In this document: one piece after another, positions 36,804 through 44,297 of the stretch
How the letters are laid out: each line of letters begins with the position of its first letter
Numbering within the stretch: position 1 is the stretch's first letter
Origin: Streptomyces aureus
GTDB lineage: Bacteria > Actinomycetota > Actinomycetes > Streptomycetales > Streptomycetaceae
Reading direction: 5' to 3'
Assembly (NCBI RefSeq): GCF_000725495.1
Contig: NZ_JNZD01000001.1
Span: forward strand, 186,001 to 250,000
Length of the DNA stretch: 64,000 bases
Position numbers and translations under genes: made by a program
The notes under the pieces: model-generated
What the model was told of the DNA's origin: nothing
Seen by the model: the letters and a program-made list of their open reading frames with translations, nothing else
Databases searched by the model: none

Positions 36804-36912
36804 GTCTGTGGGGAACCGACGGAATGCGCTGGTCAGCAGCTACCGAGGAGCACCCAAGATCGTTTCCCGGACAATCGTTGATCATTTCCCGCCCTGCACG
36901 TCACCTGAATGA

Positions 36913-38499
36913 TCAGGCACCGGGCCCGCTGCCGAGCGCTTCGTCAATCAGCGTCGACAGGTTCTTCGTGGCATTGGGTGTAAGGCGTCTCACCTTCTCC
37001 ACAAACGCCTCCCAGGCGTCGGTGTCGTCGCCAAGCTCTCTCTGAAGCAGTTGGGCGACCCCTGAAGCCTGCGCCGTGCTTCCCAGAGCGATGTGGGCCG
37101 GCAGTTGCCGGAGGAGGTCAGCGTCCGCGAACCGGGATGCGGCAATCGCCTCGGCGACCTGACGCTTGTACGCCGCCGGTCCTTTGAGAGGCAGGAAGGC
37201 AGCCAGTTCGGCTCGTGGGTCCCCACTCTCGGCCAGGACCTCGTCCAGAGGCACCGCCAGACGCTCAGGCTCCTTTCGGGAGGTCCGTGCACCGTGACGC
37301 TCGCTGCGCATCTTCCCGATGGCCTGAGCAACGACCTCTTCCACCGCCTTCCGCACCTGTTCATCCGGGTGCTGGACGAAGCGAGCGGCAACTGAGGGGC
37401 TGAGGAAGGGAGCAATGAGAGCTAGGGCGACCGAGGGAAGCAAGGGGTTCACGGCCAAGGCATCGGCGGCCTTTGTCCGGCCGGTGCCCCATTCAGGATC
37501 GGGCCCCGAGCCGCGCTGCCAAGAGGGCCGAACGGCAGTCGACAGGAGACTGGCGACATCGGCGAGCACCTCGGGACTCGTGCACACGGCAGCGAACGGC
37601 TCGAAGTGCGACCAGTCCCACTTCGATATGCCCTTCTCTCTCGAATCAGCCACGGCCAATGCAGTCAATGCCGCCACCCGGGGGCGGAGAGTCGTTCCGT
37701 GCAGAAGAAGAGCGCGAGGATGACGGTTGATGATGTCCGCGATCCGCTCGAGCTCCAGCCATGCTTCCCAGCCCCGGAAGTCAGGGTCGGAGTCGGCCCT
37801 AGGAGCACCATCGGCGAACGCCGACTTCAGGCAGGCCGACAGCGTCCCATCGGTGAGTTCTTCGGCCTCACTGAGCAGCAAGTTGACGATGAGGCCGGTG
37901 CTGTCGTGGTCCACACCGCGGGCGATGAGCTCCGGCCACATCCCCTTGGCGGATTCGGCCGACAGCAGCGCCCAGATGTCGTTGTGCCACGCCTCCACCT
38001 TGGCCATCCAGGCATCACGCTCGGCCTTGCGCCCGGTATCGGAGGCAACGCCCTTCTCAAGAGCCTTGGGCCTGTCCCGAACGGCGACGTCGATCAGCGC
38101 CGTACACAGCTCGCGACCGACGTAACCCCACGACTCAGCAACGCGACGAGCCGAGGCGTGATCCAGCCTCTCGATGAGCAGCAACTGGGCCTCCTGGAGG
38201 TCCCATCGCGTCCGAGCAACCTCGATCAGGACAGTCTCAGCGCCCAGCTTGTCGGCAGCGAGCAGCAGCATCTCCGTGGTCACCACGGGCGTGGCCAGCA
38301 CAGCCTTGATCACTTGCCGGTCGTAGGCCTCCTGGATCAGGTGAGCGCGGGTCTCTGCTGTCACATCCGCCCGAGTGAAGAAGCGAGTTGCCGTCTCAGT
38401 GCCACCCCGCTGAGCCACAAGCTCGGCCAGGACACGCTGCTGTGAAGGAGACAAAGAGGGAGCGTCGACCAGCGCTTCCCAAAGCGGTTCAAGAGCCAT
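36913..38499 (-). CDS. Uncharacterised all-helical protein of the island
   Basis: 528 aa; no recognised domain. It is predicted almost wholly helical with HEAT/ARM-like spacing of helix pairs (for example VAARFVQHPDEQVRKAVEEVVAQAIGKM). It has one Cys-poor, Trp-containing central region (SKWDWSHFEPFAAVCTSPEVLADVASLL). Base composition is visibly less GC-rich than the bkd/paa genes. It lies downstream of the ubiquitin-like operon in the same direction, 246 bases away, so it may be an accessory or an unrelated neighbour. Confidence 0.72.
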   Translation of the reverse strand: MALEPLWEALVDAPSLSPSQQRVLAELVAQRGGTETATRFFTRADVTAETRAHLIQEAYDRQVIKAVLATPVVTTEMLLLAADKLGAETVLIEVARTRWDLQEAQLLLIERLDHASARRVAESWGYVGRELCTALIDVAVRDRPKALEKGVASDTGRKAERDAWMAKVEAWHNDIWALLSAESAKGMWPELIARGVDHDSTGLIVNLLLSEAEELTDGTLSACLKSAFADGAPRADSDPDFRGWEAWLELERIADIINRHPRALLLHGTTLRPRVAALTALAVADSREKGISKWDWSHFEPFAAVCTSPEVLADVASLLSTAVRPSWQRGSGPDPEWGTGRTKAADALAVNPLLPSVALALIAPFLSPSVAARFVQHPDEQVRKAVEEVVAQAIGKMRSERHGARTSRKEPERLAVPLDEVLAESGDPRAELAAFLPLKGPAAYKRQVAEAIAASRFADADLLRQLPAHIALGSTAQASGVAQLLQRELGDDTDAWEAFVEKVRRLTPNATKNLSTLIDEALGSGPGA

Positions 38500-38745
38500 G
38501 CGCGGACGCTAGCGGACGGCACTGACATCAAACACGGGAATCCAAGTACAGCCGTAGCACGTCAAAGGTGCACAGGAAGCTGCAACTTGCACCGCGAACT
38601 CTCGACGCAAGGCCCGCCGATGGTGGGCCTTCGTTGGAAGGTCGCGTACGAAGAAGTGTCGTAAGCCGAAGTGCCGTAAGCGAGTGGGACCCTAGGGATG
38701 TAGGCCGTGCCTACGGCAGGACTCTTGGGATGGACGCCGCCTTGA

Positions 38746-40197
38746 CTACCTGGTTGGGAGGGGAGTGCCGTTCCCCTGGCCCAGGCGACCTGTGCCAGAG
38801 CATTCCGTACAGCCCGCGCTGGCCCGGGGGATGTCGCACCTGACGCGTTGGAGTGCGGTCGGCGCCAGGGGATGGAACCGGCGCCAGCGCGGCTCGTACG
38901 CAGTCGGGAGAAGACCTGTGACCGTGTGCAGGTAGTCGTCCACGGCGTGGGCTGCCGCGACAGCGTTGAGGCTGATAACGCTTGGAGCGTGTACGGCGTC
39001 GTCCTCGACATAGCGCTGCTGGCGTAGCTGCTCAGCCGTCAGTGCCTCTTCCTGAAGTCTGGCCGGGCTGATCAATTCGTTGCACCAGAGGCATCCGAAC
39101 CCGGGGGCGACCGGCCTCACGACGCTGAAGACGTCGGTAACAGCGCCTCCGGGCCCCACCTGGACCTTTGCGCCGACCTGGACGCCAGAGATCAGATATT
39201 GGTGGATGAGCGCGTTGACGACGAGTCGCGCCTGCATCGAGTCGGCGGCAAGAAAGATGTAGTCGCAGTCGACGAGGCTCGCGGCAATCGCAGTCTGGGT
39301 GACGTCTGCCTGCAACGCATGGACGCGGATGCGCTGGTTGGCCTGACGTGCCAAGCGACGGGCCACTTTCACCTTCGGAGTGGCCCACCTGCGGCCCAGG
39401 GTCTGGAGCCATTGCGGCTTTGAGGGTTCTGTCATCCATACGTGCGCGTCGCGGGCTCGGGCACCGACGAGGCGGGGCAGGTTGGTCCGTTCGACCCGGT
39501 CAGGATCGACGATCACGAGTTCGCCGACCCCGAGGCGGGAGAGGTATTCAACGATGAGGGAACCCGCCCCGCCGGCGCCGATGACGGCCACTTTCTGCCC
39601 CGCGAGGATGGCCTGACCGCGGTCACCGAAGACGCGGCTCTGTCGGTCGTAGGTCAGATCTGACGTCGGAGGAGTTGGGGGTTCGGAATACAGAGTGGTG
39701 ATCGGCCATCCGGTGATCACCGCCCGGTCGAGTTCTGCACGTGCGCCGTCGGGCAGCCACAGGTCACCCGCGACGGCATCGGCGGCGAAGACCAGCCCGC
39801 CGGCGGGCGTCGTGCCGAGGATGTCGCGCAGGGCGGGGTATCCACGTTCGTGAGAGGCGAGGTCTGTGCGAGAGAAGCTCACGCGCGTGCTTCCGCCGTG
39901 GCAGTGGACAGCCAGGTAGGCCAGGCCTTGAGATCGGCAGTCTCGGACGCGGTCGCCTACGAACGTTGCAGTCAGCATCCGGTAGCCGCGTTGTCCGGCG
40001 ACGTAGTCGGTGCCGTCTTTAGCCAGGTACAGCCTGCGTGCGAGCAGGCGTGTGCCGCGAGGGGTAGTAACGACACTCGCTCCGATCACTGCGCCGTGTT
40101 CGTCACCGTCGCCGGGGAACAGGTGCTCGCGCAGTGTGGCTGCCATCGCAGCAGGCATGCGCAGCGTCCAGGGCCCGGTCATCGGCTGCGCAGCCAT
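38746..40197 (-). CDS. JAB/JAMM protease fused to ThiF/E1-like activating enzyme
   Basis: 483 aa. N-terminal JAB domain, residues about 1-150: GDEHGAVIGASV supplies the Glu, and AVHCHGGSTRVSFSRTD gives the zinc ligands His-x-His...Ser-x2-Asp, so the isopeptidase site is intact. Residues about 185-480 form an E1/ThiF Rossmann domain with VAVIGAGGAGSLIVEYLSRLGVGELVIVDPDRVERTNL. CLWC and CTEC pairs near 375 and 465 look like a zinc site. One polypeptide could thus both activate and remove a ubiquitin-like modifier. ATG 40197 lies inside the end of the E2-like gene. Confidence 0.87.
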   Translation of the reverse strand: MAAQPMTGPWTLRMPAAMAATLREHLFPGDGDEHGAVIGASVVTTPRGTRLLARRLYLAKDGTDYVAGQRGYRMLTATFVGDRVRDCRSQGLAYLAVHCHGGSTRVSFSRTDLASHERGYPALRDILGTTPAGGLVFAADAVAGDLWLPDGARAELDRAVITGWPITTLYSEPPTPPTSDLTYDRQSRVFGDRGQAILAGQKVAVIGAGGAGSLIVEYLSRLGVGELVIVDPDRVERTNLPRLVGARARDAHVWMTEPSKPQWLQTLGRRWATPKVKVARRLARQANQRIRVHALQADVTQTAIAASLVDCDYIFLAADSMQARLVVNALIHQYLISGVQVGAKVQVGPGGAVTDVFSVVRPVAPGFGCLWCNELISPARLQEEALTAEQLRQQRYVEDDAVHAPSVISLNAVAAAHAVDDYLHTVTGLLPTAYEPRWRRFHPLAPTALQRVRCDIPRASAGCTECSGTGRLGQGNGTPLPTR

Positions 40198-40559
40198 GTC
40201 AGCACCTTGTGGAGTTTGATGACGGCGGTGTCGATAGCCGGGTTCAGATTGTTGGAACGCCTGGAGATCTGCACTGCAGGACGGTCCTCGAAGGCGGTCA
40301 CGGTCATGGCCTCTCCGAGGGGGCCACCGTCGCCGCGAGCTAGGTCTCCGCGCACGAAGTGGGGGTACACGTCCGAGTAGGGGTACTGGAACGTGATCCG
40401 GAAACCGATCCAGGTGGATCGCTGCTGGTACTGGGCGCCGGGGTCGACGTCCTCGACCAGGACCACCGCGCCGCCGTCCGCCTCTTCCCGGACACGGACT
40501 TCCGAGTCCGGGAAGGCGGCACGTACCTCATCGACGGCCTTGCTCACCGCAGGGTTCAC
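40179..40559 (-). CDS. E2-like (prokaryotic E2 family) protein lacking cysteine
   Basis: 126 aa from GTG 40557-40559. Position between the ubiquitin-like gene and the E1 gene, plus the pattern GFRITFQYPYSDVYPHFVRGDL and ISRRSNNLNPAIDTAVIKLHKVLTWLR, fit the prokaryotic E2-like families described in ubiquitin-system operons. The predicted protein contains no Cys at all, so it cannot form the E2~Ub thioester and would be an inactive adaptor or use another mechanism. Fold assignment is moderate. Confidence 0.65.
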   Translation of the reverse strand: MNPAVSKAVDEVRAAFPDSEVRVREEADGGAVVLVEDVDPGAQYQQRSTWIGFRITFQYPYSDVYPHFVRGDLARGDGGPLGEAMTVTAFEDRPAVQISRRSNNLNPAIDTAVIKLHKVLTWLRSR

Positions 40560-40570
40560 GTGTGCCGCCG

Positions 40571-40849
40571 TCAGGAGTTGTCGTCGCCGGCAACGGCCGT
40601 GAAGACGGACTTCTTGTTGACGGTGACCACGTCGGTGTCGCCGATGATGCGAGTCTCGCCGGACGGCAGCTCCTGGGAGAGCTGGAAGTCCAGCTGGATC
40701 TCCACGCCCTGGGCGATGGCGGCCTCCTTGATCTGCAGGCCGGTGGCCTTGGGGCCGATGACCTCCACGGCCTTGTTGTTCACCGTGATGGTGACCGTGT
40801 GTCCCTTGCCCGGAGCGTGCAGATCCGCCTGCTCTACTGTGCTGCTCAT
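40571..40849 (-). CDS. Ubiquitin-like (multiubiquitin-domain) protein
   Basis: 92 aa. Beta-grasp pattern HTVTITVNNKAVEVIGPKATGLQIKEAAIAQGVEIQLDFQL ... IIGDTDVVTVNKKSVFTAVAGDDNS matches the multiubiquitin domain of bacterial Ub-like operons. There is a single domain copy. The C-terminus is GDDNS rather than di-Gly, so either trimming after AVAG or a non-canonical conjugation end is implied. First gene of a three-gene minus-strand operon. Confidence 0.8.
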   Translation of the reverse strand: MSSTVEQADLHAPGKGHTVTITVNNKAVEVIGPKATGLQIKEAAIAQGVEIQLDFQLSQELPSGETRIIGDTDVVTVNKKSVFTAVAGDDNS

Positions 40850-40883
40850 ACTCAACACCCCATGATCGTAATTGCGCTGTCGG

Positions 40884-40943
40884 CGCTCGATTGCTAGAGT
40901 CGAACGGTACCAACATAGACGCTCGATTGCGAGATTGCAATCG
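40884..40943. promoter_or_regulatory. Operator in the divergent Ub-like/XRE promoter
   Basis: CGCTCGATTGC occurs twice in the same orientation (40884-40894 and 40920-40930). The second copy extends into a perfect dyad CGATTGC-GAGATT-GCAATCG (40924-40943), ending 13 bases before the regulator start. This is a typical autoregulatory layout for a small XRE repressor. Confidence 0.7.
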
Positions 40944-40956
40944 ACAGGAGATTCCC

Positions 40957-41316
40957 GTGGGTAAAAAGGGATGGTTCGATGCAGAAGGTTTCTACGCGGC
41001 CCTGGATGCGGCACGGCTCGCTAGAGGTCTCAACTGGAAGCAGGTGGCATCAGGCTCGGGAGTAAGCGCATCCACACTGACCCGGATGGCTCAAGGCAAG
41101 CGACCGGACGTGGACGGGCTTGCAGCACTATGCGCGTGGTCCGGTCTGGACGCGGACGACTTTGTCCGTTCCGAGGCCGATGACCGGCCTCAAGCGGAAC
41201 CGCTGGCGATGATCTCCACGTACCTGCGCAGCGACCGCAATCTATCTCCGGAGTCTGCCGCCGCCCTGGAGGAGATCATCAAGATCACTTACGAACGGTT
41301 GCGTCAAAAGGACTAG
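40957..41316 (+). CDS. XRE-family helix-turn-helix regulator
   Basis: 119 aa. Cro/CI-type HTH: FYAALDAARLARGLNWKQVASGSGVSASTLTRMAQGKRPDVDGLAALCAWSGL. GTG 40957 is set by AGGAG six bases upstream. Five bases separate it from the ImmA gene. It likely represses the divergent ubiquitin-like operon, with the ImmA partner as relief protease (inference from ImmR/ImmA and IrrE/DdrO pairs). Confidence 0.88.
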   Translation: MGKKGWFDAEGFYAALDAARLARGLNWKQVASGSGVSASTLTRMAQGKRPDVDGLAALCAWSGLDADDFVRSEADDRPQAEPLAMISTYLRSDRNLSPESAAALEEIIKITYERLRQKD

Positions 41317-41321
41317 GCAAC

Positions 41322-41894
41322 ATGGCGTTTCGATGGGGCTTCAAGACAGAGGCCAACTCCCTCGCCCTCGATGTCCGGTCAGAGCTCCGCCTCGGGGCCC
41401 TCGACCGGCTCGACCCCTTCGTGCTCGCAGACCACTTGGCCATACCCGTTGTCGCGCTCTCCGGCATGGGGGCGTCGTCAGCAGGCGCCGATCACCTGCT
41501 CAACCACGATCCCAGCGCCTTTTCAGCCGTCACCGTCTTCGCCGGATTGAAACGCACCATCTTGCACAATGACGCCCATTCGGACGGCAGAATCAGCAGC
41601 AACATCACCCACGAAGCGGCGCACGGCCTCTTGCACCACCGCCCCACTCCGGCCATGGACGACCGCGGGTGCCGTCTCTGGGACCAGGACATCGAGGACG
41701 AAGCACAGTTCCTCTCCGGAGCGCTGTTGGTGCCAGAAGACGCGGCTCTGGCTATTGCGCGAGGTCGATTCACCAAGCCCGAAGCAGCGGCGCACTTCGG
41801 CGTCAGCGAGCAGATGGTCCAGTACCGCCTGAACATCACCGGAGCTGTCGGGCGCGTCGAACGTGCCCGACAGGCGGGCTACCGGTCGCGCTGA
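41322..41894 (+). CDS. ImmA/IrrE-family metallopeptidase
   Basis: 190 aa. Zinc protease motif HEAAH in SSNITHEAAHGLLHHRP with a downstream Glu-containing helix (DIEDEAQFLSGALLVPEDAAL), as in ImmA/IrrE (DUF955). The C-terminal stretch AAHFGVSEQMVQYRLNITGA is a second HTH-like segment typical of the family. Such proteins cleave a partner XRE repressor under stress; the partner is the gene upstream. Confidence 0.92.
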   Translation: MAFRWGFKTEANSLALDVRSELRLGALDRLDPFVLADHLAIPVVALSGMGASSAGADHLLNHDPSAFSAVTVFAGLKRTILHNDAHSDGRISSNITHEAAHGLLHHRPTPAMDDRGCRLWDQDIEDEAQFLSGALLVPEDAALAIARGRFTKPEAAAHFGVSEQMVQYRLNITGAVGRVERARQAGYRSR

Positions 41895-41942
41895 AAGCCG
41901 AGCGATCCACCTGAGCACGACCGGCCGTACGCGCGAGGGAAC

Positions 41943-42404
41943 TCATGGTGCGATCTGCCGCGCCGCCGCGCCAATGACTTCCTCGGCGCTGTAGGTGTTC
42001 AGCAGTTCGATGAGGCGACACTCCAACTGGGCCTGGCGAGTTGACCGGTCACGAGCCAGCGCCTGCGCGATCGCCTGCTGCAGGTACTCCTCGGGAGTCT
42101 TCTGTTCAGCCGCTGCACGACTTCGGATCCGGTCGTGGATCTCCTCGCTCATGGGAATGCTCATGAGGTACTTGCCGTCGGGTCCCGGAAACAGGCTGCA
42201 GAGCACGTCGATGGGAAGTGCGTCCTCCAGCCGCTTCCAGATCTTCCGCATGGCCCGCCGTTCGTTCTTCGCCGATACCAGGACCACGATCCGCTTGCCG
42301 TCGTTGGAAGCAGCCAGAGGCAGGGCACTTTCCTGCCGCGCGGCTCTGAGTTCGACCGATTCCACGGACCGAGTCAGAGCGATCTCGATGGCGTACAAGG
42401 TCAC
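41943..42404 (-). CDS. Uncharacterised 153-aa island protein
   Basis: No domain recognised. It starts at GTG 42404 after GGAGGA. The N-terminal half is a mixed alpha/beta fold (TLYAIEIALTRSVESVELRA ... KRIVVLVSAKNERRAMRKIWKRL). The C-terminal half is charged and helical (SEEIHDRIRSRAAAEQKTPEEYLQQAIAQALARDR), resembling a ribbon-helix-helix or dimerisation segment. Transcribed with the Nudix-like gene 47 bases upstream. Confidence 0.7.
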   Translation of the reverse strand: MTLYAIEIALTRSVESVELRAARQESALPLAASNDGKRIVVLVSAKNERRAMRKIWKRLEDALPIDVLCSLFPGPDGKYLMSIPMSEEIHDRIRSRAAAEQKTPEEYLQQAIAQALARDRSTRQAQLECRLIELLNTYSAEEVIGAAARQIAP

Positions 42405-42451
42405 TGCTCGTCCTCCTTTGGCGGGTTCGATGTGCGAGCCGGCACGACTGG

Positions 42452-42907
42452 TCACTCCAGCGAGATCTCTCCGTCCGGCAGCCACCCCTCCCAGTAGCCG
42501 TCCATGAAGTCGAGAAGTTCAGCGGGCTCGACCTGCTCTCCGGACCGCCGCAATTCGGCCGTCGTCCACCACTCGGCTTCCGGAGCGAACGCGAAGCGGA
42601 TGGCCGACGGCCTGCCTTCTCCTGCTGGCCGCACCACGACGACGTACTGATCGCCGTGCGGGACGTCGCTGCGGGAGAGGCGACCGATGAGCGGCTGGAT
42701 GCGAAGCGCGGGGAGATGGGCGACGCGACGCAGGTGCCTCATGGCCGCGCGGCGAACGGTCTCACCGGGACGCATGGGGAACGTCGGCACGGTCCAGCAG
42801 TCGTCTTCGGTGTCGGGCGCGGACGGGATCAGGAGGAGTCGGCGTTCCGAGGAATCGATGAGGACAGGACGTACGACGTTGCGGCAGTCCGTGGGGGGAT
42901 CGTCCAT
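42452..42907 (-). CDS. Nudix-fold protein with a degenerate Nudix box
   Basis: 151 aa. The fold is suggested by VVRPVLIDSSERRLLLIPS, WTVPTFPMRPGETVRRAAMRHLRRVAHL and FAFAPEAEWWTTAEL. The catalytic box should read G-x5-E-x7-REUxEExGU; here the metal-binding REUxEE is RHLRRV, so hydrolase activity is improbable. It is divergent from the TniQ gene and may serve as a ligand-sensing or structural relic. Confidence 0.7.
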   Translation of the reverse strand: MDDPPTDCRNVVRPVLIDSSERRLLLIPSAPDTEDDCWTVPTFPMRPGETVRRAAMRHLRRVAHLPALRIQPLIGRLSRSDVPHGDQYVVVVRPAGEGRPSAIRFAFAPEAEWWTTAELRRSGEQVEPAELLDFMDGYWEGWLPDGEISLE

Positions 42908-43075
42908 GTCCTCACTCTCTCGTTGTGTTATTCGAATAGCACCCTGGGAAGTTCCAACAGGGTGATCTACGAGAGGCCGGGATCCCGCAAGGAAGGACGT
43001 CTCCGGGTCACCCACATCGGTGGTCTCTTCGTAAGCCACGGTTCGCCGGAATGCGCCTGCCCCAGGATGCGCGTC

Positions 43076-44161
43076 GTGAGTACTGAGAAGAAGACGGTGC
43101 AGAAACATCGTCAGCCGCCCCGCACGCTGACCCTGCCCGCGGTTGAGCCGATCTCCGGGGAGTCGCTGACCAGTTGGATCGGTGCACTCGCCCAGCAACA
43201 GGAAATCGAGATGAAGCCGCTCCTCCGGGAGCTTCACCTCGACCGGCTCGGGGGTCTCTCCGGGGCCGAGATGCGGATATCCGGTCCGGTAGTTCAACGG
43301 ATGGAGAAGCTGACGGGGATAGGAGCCGAGCGCCTGCACGCGATGACGCTCGCGCGCTATGCCGGCAACGCGCTGCCGCATCTGCCGCCGTTCTCGTCCG
43401 ACGGCGTGGCGGTCGAGCAATGGCACAAGGGGGCCTGGTTCCACCACTCACAGGCACGCTGGTGCCCGAAGTGCTTGCGCGGCAAGAGCGGTCCGCGCTG
43501 GCTTCTGCGCTGGAAACTTCCCTGGTCGTTCGCGTGCGTGGACCATGCGGTGTACATGGTGACCGAGTGCCAGGCCTGCTGGGACACCGTCCGTTTCCGA
43601 CATGACGCCCGACCCGAGCGAGCCTGTGAGAACTGGACCGATGAGGGGAAGGGCAATTACAGCCTTGGAGAGCCGTGCGGTTTCCCGTTGGCCCTGGGCC
43701 AGCCGACGCCGGTGAGCGACGAGTCCGTTCTGACCCTGCAGACTCGCGTCCACGCCTGGCTCGACGGGACACCCTCGCACGAGGACAGAATGCTCGTGGC
43801 CCTTGCCTCGGTCCTGATCCCGCTCATGTCCCCGTCGATGCTGCGGCGCGGTGATCCTCTCCTGCGGTACGCGGTGCGCTCTCCCAGGGGCACCGCCCAA
43901 CAAAAGAGGGACGGGAGAAGACCGTGGACCGACTCACTTCGGGTGGCGGCCGCCGTTTGCGCCGCGGACTGGCTTCTGCGTCGTGAGTATTCCCCCGCGG
44001 AGGTCGCTGACTGGGTCACCGACCTCCGACTCATCGACCATCGGCGCACGCCGTGGCGCATGGACGTGGCAGAGTTGGCGTACGGGCCTTCGCTTCGGCC
44101 CAATCCCTTCGTTGAGCCGCTGGTGCACCGCGGTTTGATCGTTCTTGGCGGCTGGCTCTGA
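43076..44161 (+). CDS. TniQ-family protein
   Basis: About 361 aa. N-terminal TniQ signature LTLPAVEPISGESLTSWIGALA, then the zinc-binding module ARWCPKCLRGKSGPRWLLRWKLPWSFACVDHAVYMVTECQAC (CPxC...CxxH...CxxC). In transposons and CRISPR transposons TniQ links target recognition to the transposase; no transposase or AAA+ partner is visible in this window. The GTG at 43076 is chosen for AGGA at eight bases; ATG 43067 and an upstream GTG 42962 are alternatives. Confidence 0.82.
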   Translation: MSTEKKTVQKHRQPPRTLTLPAVEPISGESLTSWIGALAQQQEIEMKPLLRELHLDRLGGLSGAEMRISGPVVQRMEKLTGIGAERLHAMTLARYAGNALPHLPPFSSDGVAVEQWHKGAWFHHSQARWCPKCLRGKSGPRWLLRWKLPWSFACVDHAVYMVTECQACWDTVRFRHDARPERACENWTDEGKGNYSLGEPCGFPLALGQPTPVSDESVLTLQTRVHAWLDGTPSHEDRMLVALASVLIPLMSPSMLRRGDPLLRYAVRSPRGTAQQKRDGRRPWTDSLRVAAAVCAADWLLRREYSPAEVADWVTDLRLIDHRRTPWRMDVAELAYGPSLRPNPFVEPLVHRGLIVLGGWL

Positions 44162-44297
44162 GAAACGAGGCTCTCCGTGCTGGGGCGGGAAAGAGCCCTA
44201 CTGGGTTCTCGGGCTCGTCACGGAGACCACACCAGAACCTGCCGAAGATCCGCGGCACTGCAGGCGAGGTCGAAGACACTCCGTGGCCATGAGGCGC

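Noticed and set aside
36360..36912. Possible small genes in the gap after terD
   Set aside because: Frames are open on both strands only because of GC bias and repeats; none has a ribosome site plus plausible protein.
42656..43066. Extension of the TniQ gene upstream through the Nudix gene region
   Set aside because: The upstream frame is anti-sense to the Nudix-like gene, lacks TniQ similarity and has no ribosome site as good as that for 43076.
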